NCBI GenBank assembly: GCA_023395775.1
Contig: JAEWYA010000075.1
Location: 1-8,173 of the forward strand
Origin: Bacillota bacterium
GTDB lineage: Bacteria > Bacillota > Clostridia > Oscillospirales > Oscillospiraceae
Reading direction: 5' to 3'
DNA: 8,173 bases
In this document: positions 1 through 6,139 of the stretch, in pieces
Layout: each line of letters opens with the position of its first letter
Numbering within the stretch: the first letter of the stretch is position 1
Position numbers and translations under genes: made by a program
The notes under the pieces: model-generated
What the model was told of the DNA's origin: nothing
Database searches by the model: none
Seen by the model: only the letters and a program-made list of their open reading frames with translations

Positions 1-1
1 G

Positions 2-394
2 TACAGTCTGCTGGTGATCTTATTGTCCGGCATGGGCGCGGCCAGCGTGCCCATCTCCAATGTGGCGGCCCGCGTGGTCAGCGCCAGCGTCAATTTTGCC
101 ATTAACCGACGCTTCGTTTTTCGGAGCGGGACGAGCGCTTTAAAGACCGGCGGGCAGTATTTCCTGCTGGCGACCTGCATTTTGGCGGGAAACACCGTGC
201 TGCTGAGTGCTTTAACGGAAATTCTGGGCGTCGACAAATTTGCGGCGAAGCTGGTGACGGAGATGACCTTTTTCACGCTGAGCTTCCTTGCCCAGCGTTT
301 CTGGATTTTCCGCGGAGACTCCGCCGAGGAACAAGCTTCAGCGGGCGATGCCTTTTTGCGGCAGAGGACGCAGAGGTGGTTTCATGAAAAATAA
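2..394 (+). CDS. GtrA-like membrane protein, C-terminal part (5' end outside window)
   Basis: The reading frame is open from the window edge (position 2) to a TAA at 392-394, so the N-terminus is missing. The visible part holds the segment NFAINRRFVF, typical of the GtrA family: an Asn-Phe-x-x-Asn-Arg-x-Phe-x-Phe stretch after a transmembrane helix. Two more hydrophobic segments follow, and then FWIF before a charged tail. GtrA-like proteins are small four-helix membrane proteins, often tied to moving polyprenyl-phosphate-linked sugars for cell-surface glycosylation. Here that role is inferred from the family. The last 11 bases overlap the next gene, so the two are probably translationally coupled in one operon. 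The family call is fairly safe; the glycan substrate cannot be read from the sequence. Confidence 0.8.
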   Translation, partial: YSLLVILLSGMGAASVPISNVAARVVSASVNFAINRRFVFRSGTSALKTGGQYFLLATCILAGNTVLLSALTEILGVDKFAAKLVTEMTFFTLSFLAQRFWIFRGDSAEEQASAGDAFLRQRTQRWFHEK

Positions 395-1325
395 ACATCG
401 CTGGCCGCTGCTCTACGGTCTGGCGCTGACCGCGTTCTCCGCCTATGTTCTGCTGGACGCCTTTGTTATTCCGCGCAGCTATTCCACTGTAACGGAGGGC
501 GCGTCCTCCTCCGCAATCACAGCATCATCGGAGGGGGGCGGCGGCACAATAGGGGGCGGCGGCACTGCAGAAAACGGCGGTGCGGCGGAGAGTGCCGTGA
601 TAACGGACAGCTCCTATAACGACGGCAGCTGCGCGATTCAGATCACCCAATATCGCGCATACGATACGGATCTCTACGTGGCCGATATTACGCTGACCGG
701 CGCGGAAACACTGAAAACCGCGCTGGCCAACAATACTTACGGGAAGAACGTGACTGCCGCGACGTCTGAAATCGCCGCGGACAATGGGGCTATCCTCGCC
801 ATCAACGGCGATTACTACGGCGCCCGGAGCGGATACGTCATCCGAAACGGAGTGCTGTACCGCAGCGCCTCGGCGGGCAGTGAACAGCAGGATCTGGTCA
901 TCGGCGCGGACGGCTCCTTTTCCATCGTGCGGGAGGGGGACGTGACGGCGGAGGAACTGCTGAATGCCGGCGCGCAGCAGGTTCTCTCCTTTGGACCCGG
1001 CCTTCTGGAGGACGGAAAGATCACAGTGGAACAGAACACGGAGGTGGACAAAGCAAAAACCAGCAATCCACGGACGGCTGCCGGGATTCTCGGCCCGCTG
1101 CACTATGTATTCGTGGTGGCGGATGGACGCACGGAGGAAAGTTCCGGCGTCTCCCTTTACGAGCTGGCGGAGTTTATGCAGAAGCTGGGCGTACAAGCCG
1201 CCTACAATCTGGATGGAGGAGGCTCCTCCACAATGGTGTTTAACGGCGCCGTCGTCAATTGCCCCACATCGGACGGAAGACGTATTCAGGAGAGGAGGGT
1301 GAGCGATATTGTCTTCATCGGATAA
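384..1325 (+). CDS. Phosphodiester glycosidase (NAGPA-domain) family protein, membrane-anchored
   Basis: This 313-residue protein starts at ATG 384, preceded by an AGAGGTGG ribosome binding site and overlapping the GtrA-like gene by 11 nt. The frame is open further upstream, but that stretch lies inside the GtrA-like gene and has no comparable ribosome binding site. Residues 7-29 are a hydrophobic signal or anchor helix with MKNKHR before it. A low-complexity Ser/Gly/Thr linker (about 38-72) follows, then the catalytic-type domain (about 82-313). Signatures are NGDYY at 141-145, FGPGLL at 203-208, NPRTA at 228-232 and NLDGGGSST at 275-283, all characteristic of the NAGPA/phosphodiester-glycosidase family (PF09992). 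The anchor implies an extracytoplasmic domain. Known members remove sugars joined through a phosphodiester; bacterial members are thought to act on cell-wall or exopolysaccharide glycans. Its GtrA-like neighbour fits a cell-surface glycan role, but the substrate is unknown. Confidence 0.88.
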   Translation: MKNKHRWPLLYGLALTAFSAYVLLDAFVIPRSYSTVTEGASSSAITASSEGGGGTIGGGGTAENGGAAESAVITDSSYNDGSCAIQITQYRAYDTDLYVADITLTGAETLKTALANNTYGKNVTAATSEIAADNGAILAINGDYYGARSGYVIRNGVLYRSASAGSEQQDLVIGADGSFSIVREGDVTAEELLNAGAQQVLSFGPGLLEDGKITVEQNTEVDKAKTSNPRTAAGILGPLHYVFVVADGRTEESSGVSLYELAEFMQKLGVQAAYNLDGGGSSTMVFNGAVVNCPTSDGRRIQERRVSDIVFIG

Positions 1326-1701
1326 GATTTCCCTGCGGCGCTGCGGCCGCGGTTACCTGATTGCTGCCTCTTTGTGCGGGGTGTTCGGTTTTACCTATGA
1401 GCAGTTCAGCCACGGGGTCTATTCAGAATGCATGCTTCTTTTCTTCCTGATTCCGCTGCTGGGCGGCGCACTGCCGTCCTTTGCGCTGCTTTCGGCCAGA
1501 CGCGCTCCGGGGCGGGTGACGCGCTGCCTGTGGGCCTGTGCCATGGCGACGCTGAGCGTGGGGTGCTGTCTTTCTGGGGTATTTGAAATCTATGGAACGG
1601 TTTCGTCCCTGCTCGTCTTCTATTGGGTGGCGGGAGGAGGTCTGACCGTGAGCGGACTTGGCCATTACCTGCTTTCGGACATCCGCCGCAGCTGTGCATA
1701 A
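1309..1701 (+). CDS. Small four-helix integral membrane protein of unknown function
   Basis: I do not recognise a named family. The 130-residue frame starts at TTG 1309, with GGAGGG at 1294-1299 nine bases upstream, and overlaps the end of the NAGPA-domain gene by 17 nt. That overlap and the good ribosome binding site argue for a real, translationally coupled gene despite the weak start codon. Four hydrophobic segments are visible at roughly residues 14-33, 43-65, 76-98 and 101-123. Short basic loops separate them (RRAPGR at about 64-69) and the C-terminus is RRSCA. There are several cysteines but no recognisable catalytic motif. As third gene of the GtrA/NAGPA operon it may belong to the same envelope-glycan process; this is guilt by association only. 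Confidence 0.72.
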   Translation: MSSSDKISLRRCGRGYLIAASLCGVFGFTYEQFSHGVYSECMLLFFLIPLLGGALPSFALLSARRAPGRVTRCLWACAMATLSVGCCLSGVFEIYGTVSSLLVFYWVAGGGLTVSGLGHYLLSDIRRSCA

Positions 1702-1728
1702 AATATAAAGAGAAAGCGGTTTTTTTTT
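1683..1728 (+). terminator. Weak candidate terminator after the envelope-gene operon
   Basis: A short GC arm (CCGC, 1684-1687) at the end of the small membrane protein gene can pair with GCGG at 1716-1719, immediately followed by nine T residues (1720-1728). The T-run is convincing, but the stem is only 4-5 bp with a long AT-rich loop. A second weak hairpin (AAAGGC 1749-1754 with GCCTTT 1775-1780) lies just beyond. Transcription probably ends in this area, but neither structure is strong. Confidence 0.4.
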
Positions 1729-1937
1729 CAACAGACGCGATTTTTTCGAAAGGCGGCAAGGATCAATCAGCATTGCCTTTAAGTACATGTTTCTGCAATT
1801 TTGTCGCTCTACGGGGGACTTTTCTAAAAAATTAAGCACATGAAAACCAATAAATCTCCGAGAGCACCGCCTGGGCAAAAAGACTGTAAAACACGAAAAT
1901 TCCCTAAAAAATTTGGATAATTTTTCGCCGACGGCTA
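1729..1937. other. AT-rich non-coding spacer
   Basis: No credible coding region is seen here on either strand: frames that cross it also run into neighbouring genes out of frame and lack ribosome binding sites. Base composition is clearly more AT-rich than the genes on both sides. It contains an imperfect inverted repeat (CGAAAATT 1894-1901 and AATTTTTCG 1919-1927) just upstream of the first promoter. It also has a GGGACTTTT 9-mer at 1815-1823 that recurs at 2064-2072. Confidence 0.6.
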
Positions 1938-1966
1938 TTGACTGTTCCGATGTTTTGCGGCATAAT
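1938..1966 (+). promoter_or_regulatory. Sigma-A-type promoter P1 upstream of the M20D operon
   Basis: TTGACT (1938-1943) and CATAAT (1961-1966) are separated by exactly 17 bp and sit in AT-rich DNA, so this is a good match to the housekeeping promoter consensus. Transcription would start near 1973, giving a leader of about 280 nt before the first amidohydrolase. The decamer ATTGACTGTT containing the -35 is repeated at 1984-1993, which could mark a regulator site. Confidence 0.6.
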
Positions 1967-2059
1967 ACAATTTAAATAGCTAAATTGACTGTTTGCTCGA
2001 CAAAACTGCTTGATTGAAAAAGTAAACAGCAGAGCCAAGACGTCTGTGCGAACTCGTAT

Positions 2060-2099
2060 AAGAGGGACTTTTGTGGATGTTTTACAAAAGCCCCTCTTT
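2060..2099 (+). terminator. Leader hairpin, attenuator-like, overlapping promoter P2
   Basis: Arms 2060-2074 and 2084-2098 form a 15-bp stem with a single mismatch (2067/2091) around a 9-nt loop. The 3' arm ends in CTCTTT, followed by AATTTATAAT, a weak U-rich tail. In a transcript from P1 it could act as an intrinsic terminator or attenuator. As DNA, the inverted repeat overlaps the -35 of P2 and could instead be a protein operator. The sequence cannot tell these apart. Confidence 0.5.
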
Positions 2100-2109
2100 A
2101 ATTTATAAT
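2081..2109 (+). promoter_or_regulatory. Sigma-A-type promoter P2 upstream of the M20D operon
   Basis: TTTACA (2081-2086) and a perfect TATAAT (2104-2109) are separated by 17 bp, making this the best promoter match in the window. Predicted start of transcription is near 2116, leaving a leader of about 135 nt. That leader contains two possible hairpins: GCGGCT 2136-2141 with AGCCGC 2176-2181, extended inward by TTTC/GAAA, and ATGGCT 2208-2213 with AGCCAT 2218-2223 around a 4-nt loop. The -35 lies inside the upstream inverted repeat. Confidence 0.72.
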
Positions 2110-2250
2110 CCGCAGCGAAGATCAAGGTTCGTTCCGCGGCTCTTTCGAGAAAATCCGAAATATATAGTCGGAAAAAGCCGCAGCGTCCGCTTTTGCAGGC
2201 ATTTTGCATGGCTTGTCAGCCATAGCAGGGATAGAAGGAAAAGGAGTCTG

Positions 2251-3447
2251 ATGAACATGAGCGCGATTCAAACTGGCACGGAAGCCTGTATCGACGAAAT
2301 CGTCGCTATCCGGAGAGACATTCACCGGCATCCGGAGATCGGTCGGTCGGAGGTGCGGACCTCCGCGCTGATTCGGGAAAAGCTGGCGGAATATGGGGTG
2401 GACAGGATCGAGCAGCCTGTCCCCACCGCTGTGGTCGCCCTGATTCATGGTACTGCGGGGCCCGGCAAATGCGTCGCCCTGCGGGCCGACATCGACGCGC
2501 TTCCGGTGAGCGAGGATACCGGATTGCCCTTTGCCAGCGAGACGCCCGGGATGATGCACGCCTGCGGGCACGACATGCACGCGTCCATGCTGCTGGGCGT
2601 GGCGAAGGTGCTGTGCGGTATCAGGGACCGGTTTCGCGGGACGGTGAAGCTGATCTTCCAGCACAGCGAGGATACGCTCCCCGGCGGCGCCAAGGAGCTG
2701 GTGGAAAAGGGCGTTTTGGAAAATCCCCATGTGGACGCCATCTATGCCATCCACATGCTGCCGGATAAAGAGCGCGTAGGCAAGATCGGCATGCGGGCGG
2801 GCTCCATGACTACCTCCGTGGACCTGTACGACGTGACGGTGACCGGCCGGGGCGGACACGGCTCCGAGCCGCAGAAAACGGATGACCCTATTCTGGCTGC
2901 CTGCCAGATGATCGTGGATATGCAGCAGATTGTCGCCCGCAGGATCGACCCGCTGGAGACGGGGATCCTCTCCATCGGCAGCATCCACAGCGGCGACGCG
3001 CCCAATGTGATTCCCGGCGAGGTGAAGTTCGGCGGCGTGTCCCGGGCCTTTTCCGAGGAGGTGCGGGAGACCATCCGCCAGCAGATGTTTGCCATCGGCA
3101 AGGGTATGGAGTCCGTTTCCGGCTGCAAGGTGGATATCTATCACTACTATGGCTATCCTGCCGCCTACAATGACGCGGACCTGGTGGACTGCGCCAGAAA
3201 AGCGGTCGCGGCCGAGCTGGGCGGCGACGCCATCGTGGAGCTGGAGCGGCCCATGGGCTTCAGCGAGGATTTTGCCTATTTTTATCAGATGACCGGCACG
3301 CCGTCCGCCTACTTCATGCTCTTTGGCGGACAGGGCGGGGGGGAGCTGTATCCTCTCCACAGCCCCAAGGTTGTCCTTCGGGAGGAAGCTATGCCCTATG
3401 GCATCCGGGCCATGGCCGGCATTGCTGTTGAATATCTGAACCGTTGA
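2251..3447 (+). CDS. M20D-family amidohydrolase / metallopeptidase (first copy)
   Basis: This 398-residue protein is close to the usual family length of about 390. The start is ATG 2251 with AAGGAG at 2241-2246; ATG 2257 is an alternative two codons later with better spacing. Family landmarks in order are RADIDALPV (78-86), MHACGHDMH (102-110), FQHSEDTLPGGAK (136-148), AIHMLP (166-171), GRGGHGSEP (199-207, dimerisation/lid domain), FSEDFAYF (337-344) and LHSPK (369-373). By family analogy C105, H107, position 141, H168 and H370 bind the metal pair and E140 is the catalytic base. Position 141 is Asp where the family usually has Glu. M20D enzymes hydrolyse amide bonds of N-acyl or aryl-amino-acid conjugates in the cytosol. 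It heads an operon with a transporter and a paralogous amidohydrolase. The exact substrate is unknown. Confidence 0.93.
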   Translation: MNMSAIQTGTEACIDEIVAIRRDIHRHPEIGRSEVRTSALIREKLAEYGVDRIEQPVPTAVVALIHGTAGPGKCVALRADIDALPVSEDTGLPFASETPGMMHACGHDMHASMLLGVAKVLCGIRDRFRGTVKLIFQHSEDTLPGGAKELVEKGVLENPHVDAIYAIHMLPDKERVGKIGMRAGSMTTSVDLYDVTVTGRGGHGSEPQKTDDPILAACQMIVDMQQIVARRIDPLETGILSIGSIHSGDAPNVIPGEVKFGGVSRAFSEEVRETIRQQMFAIGKGMESVSGCKVDIYHYYGYPAAYNDADLVDCARKAVAAELGGDAIVELERPMGFSEDFAYFYQMTGTPSAYFMLFGGQGGGELYPLHSPKVVLREEAMPYGIRAMAGIAVEYLNR

Positions 3448-3480
3448 CAGGGGTATTCCGGGCCCGGGAACGGCAATAGC

Positions 3481-3529
3481 GGGATAACCGTATTGGCCAA
3501 AAGGTATCCCGGCGCCGCTGTCGGGTTTT
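3481..3529 (+). promoter_or_regulatory. Intercistronic hairpins before the transporter gene
   Basis: Between the first amidohydrolase and the transporter, GGGATAACC (3481-3489) can pair with GGTATCCC (3503-3510) with one bulged base. CCCGGC (3508-3513) can pair with GTCGGG (3520-3525, one G-U) ahead of four T residues. The two stems share 3508-3510, so they are mutually exclusive. A self-complementary CCGGGCCCGG also sits upstream at 3458-3467. This may be a partial terminator or a processing and stability element tuning expression inside the operon. Confidence 0.35.
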
Positions 3530-3571
3530 GAATAGAAACTAGAAATAAGCAAGACAGAAAGAGGAGAGGAC

Positions 3572-4786
3572 ATGTACAATTTTGCACTCGCATTCGTCAT
3601 CTGCGCAGCCACTTTCATCATCGGTGAGGTAGTTTCCACCGCGACGAAAGCATGGATCCCCTCGGTCTTTGTCACCGCAGTGGTGATGCTGATCGGATAC
3701 TGGACCGTATTTCCCGCCACTCTGGTCAGCGACAGCATGCTGATCCCCTTTGGCAGCACCATCGGCATCTATCTGCTGATTACCCACATGGGCACGGTCA
3801 TCAGCCTCAAGCAGCTGAAAGAGCAGTGGAAGACCATTGTTGTCTGCCTGGTGGGCCTCGCCGGTATGTGCGCGCTGTCCCTGCTGGTGGCGCCCCTGCT
3901 GATGGACCGTGAGCTGGTCATCGCCGGCCTGCCTCCGCTGACCGGCGGCATTGTGGCTGCCTCCATCATGCGTGACGCCGCCAAGGCTGCCGGACTTGTG
4001 ACCGCCGCTGTCTTTGCCATTACCATGTACTGCATTCAGGGCTTTGCCGGTTATCCCATCACCGCCGTCTGCCTTCAGATGGAGGGCAAGCGCCTGCTGA
4101 AGGAGTACCGTGCCGGAACGGTCACCATGACCGCCGCCGACAGGGACGCTGTCAGCAAGGCCCAGTCCGCCACCGCTGCGGCAGCCGCCAAAAAGAAGCT
4201 GATTCCCGCGATCCCCAAAAGATTTGACTCCGCCGTGGTGGTCCTGATCAAGCTGGCCTTTGTGGGCTGGATGGCCACGCAGCTGGGCAGCATCGTCTTC
4301 CCCGGCGTGGGCAAGATCAGCGGCGCTATCTGGGCGCTGGTTCTGGGCATTCTCTTTACCACCATCGGCTTTTTGGATGCCAATTCCCTGAATAAAGCCA
4401 ATTCTTACGGGATCATTATGTTCGCTCTGATGATGTACGTGTTCGACGGCCTGAAGGACTGCACGCCCGACATGCTGAAGTCCATCATCGTTCCGATGCT
4501 CGTCCTGATCGTCATCGGCGTCATCGGTATGGCGGTCATGTCCTTCATCGTGGCCAAGATTTTACGGATGTCCTTCCCCATGGCCTTTGCAAACGGCCTC
4601 ACGGCGCTGTACGGCTTCCCCTGCGACGCCATCATCACCGAGTCCACCTGCACGGCTCTGGCCCAGACTCCGGAGGAGAAGGAATATCTGATGAGCAAGA
4701 TGTTCCCCTCCATGATCGTGGGCGGTTTTATCACGGTTACCATTACGTCGGTCTTCATCGCCGGCGCGTTTGCAAAAATGTTTTAA
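3572..4786 (+). CDS. Unassigned multi-pass transporter, internally duplicated (ESS/2HCT-like appearance)
   Basis: The 404-residue, strongly hydrophobic protein starts at ATG 3572, with GAGGAGAGG directly upstream. It shows about ten to twelve hydrophobic segments in two halves. A polar, Ala/Lys-rich cytoplasmic-looking linker (about 168-218) separates them. The halves look related: an amphipathic lead-in, a long helix ending LVGLAGM or IGVIGM, then a Gly-rich break (PPLTGGIVAAS 121-131 against FANGLTALYGFP 339-350). Gly-rich breaks at matching places in two halves are typical of secondary transporters with re-entrant loops, such as the glutamate:sodium (ESS/GltS) and 2-hydroxycarboxylate families. 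I cannot place it in either firmly. It is shorter than AbgT (about 500 residues) and lacks its appearance. Lying between two M20D hydrolases, it most likely imports their amide-linked substrate or exports a product. Confidence 0.78.
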   Translation: MYNFALAFVICAATFIIGEVVSTATKAWIPSVFVTAVVMLIGYWTVFPATLVSDSMLIPFGSTIGIYLLITHMGTVISLKQLKEQWKTIVVCLVGLAGMCALSLLVAPLLMDRELVIAGLPPLTGGIVAASIMRDAAKAAGLVTAAVFAITMYCIQGFAGYPITAVCLQMEGKRLLKEYRAGTVTMTAADRDAVSKAQSATAAAAAKKKLIPAIPKRFDSAVVVLIKLAFVGWMATQLGSIVFPGVGKISGAIWALVLGILFTTIGFLDANSLNKANSYGIIMFALMMYVFDGLKDCTPDMLKSIIVPMLVLIVIGVIGMAVMSFIVAKILRMSFPMAFANGLTALYGFPCDAIITESTCTALAQTPEEKEYLMSKMFPSMIVGGFITVTITSVFIAGAFAKMF

Positions 4787-4806
4787 TGAACAAGGAGTGC
4801 TGAGAG

Positions 4807-5973
4807 TTGAACCTCAAAGAAGCTGCCGCAAAATACGGCGATTACCTCATCGAGATGCGGCGCTATTTTCACGCGCATCCTGAAATCAGCGGAAAAGAGT
4901 ATGAAACCAGCAAGAGGGTCAAGGCGGAGCTGGACAAGTTTGGAATTCCCTGGCGTCCCTGCGGCCTGGAAACCGGTATTCTGGCCACGATCCAGGGCGC
5001 AAAGCCCGGCAAGACCATCCTGATCCGGGGCGACATGGACGCGCTGACTGTCCAGGAGGAGACCGAGCTGCCCTTTGCCAGCGAAAATCCGGGTGTGATG
5101 CATGCCTGCGGCCACGACTGCCACATCTCCACGCTGCTGACCGCAGCGCGTGTGCTCAACGATCTGAAAGCGGACCTGTGCGGCACCGTCCGCCTCGCAT
5201 TCCAGCCGGCGGAGGAAACGGCCCAGGGGGCGAAATCCATGATTGAAAACGGCGCTCTGGACGGTGTGGACGGCTGCTTCGGCATCCATGTGTGGTCCAA
5301 TGTGCCCGCCGGAAAGGTCGCGCTGGCGCCGGGTCCCCGGATGGCCGCCGCAGATCAATTTTCCATTGACGTCAAGGGAAAGGGCGGCCACGGCTCTGCG
5401 CCCCATCAGTGCGTGGATGCGGCAGTTGTCGCCAGCGCGATTGTGACCAACCTGCAGACCATCGTCAGCCGGGAAATTGACCCCGGAGACCCTGCCGTGC
5501 TGACCGTCGGGCGCATCGAGGCGGGTACCCGCTGGAACGTGGTGGCGGAATACGGCAGACTGGAGGGCACCACCCGCTATTTCACCAGGGACCTGTATCA
5601 GCGCTTCCCGGAGATGATGGAGCGGGTCGTGACGCAGACTGCTCAGACCTTCCGGGCCGAGGCAAAGCTGAACTACGACCACATTGTTCCGCCAACCATC
5701 AACGACGACCAGATGACTGAAGTGGCCATTGGGGCTGCGGCCAAGGCGATCTCTCCCAACGCGGTGATCGCTATTGATCGAATCACCGGCGGTGAGGACT
5801 TCTCTTATTTTATGGAAAAGGTCCCCGGCGCTATCGCCCTGATGGGCGTTGGCGGAGAGGCCTGCGGCGCCATTTGGCCCCAGCACTCCGGAAAATACCG
5901 GGTGGATGAGAATGCGCTGATCAACAGTGTGTTGCTCTACGCGCAGGTTGCAATGGACTTCAACGCGGGCTGA
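4807..5973 (+). CDS. M20D-family amidohydrolase / metallopeptidase (second copy)
   Basis: The 388-residue protein starts at TTG 4807, with AAGGAG at 4792-4797 and 20 nt after the transporter stop. No in-frame ATG with a ribosome binding site competes. Motifs are IRGDMDAL (73-80), MHACGHDCH (98-106), FQPAEETAQGAK (132-143), GIHVW (159-163), GKGGHGSAPH (191-200), GGEDFSYF (328-335) and QHSGKY (359-364). C101, H103, E137, H161 and H360 match the M20D metal ligands and E136 the catalytic base, so all active-site residues are present. It is clearly paralogous to the first gene but diverged throughout, with a canonical PAEE motif where the first has HSED. Like AbgA and AbgB, the two could form a heteromer or act on different conjugates of the same class. 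A cytosolic hydrolase role is well supported; the substrate is not. Confidence 0.93.
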   Translation: MNLKEAAAKYGDYLIEMRRYFHAHPEISGKEYETSKRVKAELDKFGIPWRPCGLETGILATIQGAKPGKTILIRGDMDALTVQEETELPFASENPGVMHACGHDCHISTLLTAARVLNDLKADLCGTVRLAFQPAEETAQGAKSMIENGALDGVDGCFGIHVWSNVPAGKVALAPGPRMAAADQFSIDVKGKGGHGSAPHQCVDAAVVASAIVTNLQTIVSREIDPGDPAVLTVGRIEAGTRWNVVAEYGRLEGTTRYFTRDLYQRFPEMMERVVTQTAQTFRAEAKLNYDHIVPPTINDDQMTEVAIGAAAKAISPNAVIAIDRITGGEDFSYFMEKVPGAIALMGVGGEACGAIWPQHSGKYRVDENALINSVLLYAQVAMDFNAG

Positions 5974-6012
5974 TCCCGCGTTCTCGTGCCGCTCCCGCGG
6001 CTGCCTTTAGAG

Positions 6013-6048
6013 CATGAGACCCTGATGTCCGGACATCAGGGTCTCATG
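6013..6048. terminator. Perfect 36-nt palindrome after the operon, likely terminator
   Basis: Positions 6013-6030 are the exact reverse complement of 6031-6048: an 18-bp arm pair with no unpaired centre, extendable by two weaker pairs. It lies 40 nt after the second amidohydrolase. Only three T residues follow on the + strand, so the U-tract is poor. Its position and stem strength still make transcription termination or 3'-end protection the likeliest role. A dimeric protein binding site is the main alternative. Confidence 0.6.
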
Positions 6049-6060
6049 TTTCAGCAATGC

Positions 6061-6110
6061 CGCCGGCTTTTCAGCCGGCGTTCGGGTCGGGTCCGCGGAC
6101 CCGGCCCGAA
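6061..6110. repeat. Two adjacent GC-rich inverted repeats upstream of the DUF554 gene
   Basis: CGCCGGC (6061-6067) pairs with GCCGGCG (6074-6080) around a 6-nt loop. Directly adjoining it, 6081-6095 pairs with 6096-6110 as a 15-bp arm pair with one T-G wobble and no spacer. Five T residues at 6116-6120 come shortly after, just before the ribosome binding site of the DUF554 gene. They could be further terminator elements of the amidohydrolase operon or an attenuator for the DUF554 gene. No convincing promoter is visible between these repeats and the gene. Confidence 0.5.
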
Positions 6111-6139
6111 TGGAATTTTTATCAGGAGGAGAACAAGTC

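Noticed and set aside
525..1196. 223-codon open frame on the minus strand
   Set aside because: It is a shadow of the NAGPA-domain gene, with no motif of its own.
1623..1835. 70-codon plus-strand frame after the small membrane protein gene
   Set aside because: It starts inside the preceding gene without a ribosome binding site and crosses an AT-rich spacer with a T9 run.
2071..2250. Upstream extension of the first M20D gene
   Set aside because: The frame stays open, but it would run through promoter P2 and the leader. The clear AAGGAG site and the normal M20D N-terminus favour the start at 2251.
2122..3768. 548-codon open frame on the minus strand
   Set aside because: It is antisense to the first M20D gene and runs across both of its flanks. 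The opposite frame carries the full set of M20D motifs, and the minus frame reads as His/Pro/Ala-rich low-meaning sequence of a GC-rich shadow.
3572..4786. Calling the transporter AbgT
   Set aside because: The operon plan fits abgABT, but the protein is too short and its motifs do not resemble AbgT. The analogy is kept only at the level of operon logic.
4783..5886. 367-codon open frame on the minus strand
   Set aside because: It is antisense to the second M20D gene, whose metal-binding motifs are all present on the plus strand. It shows no recognisable domain.
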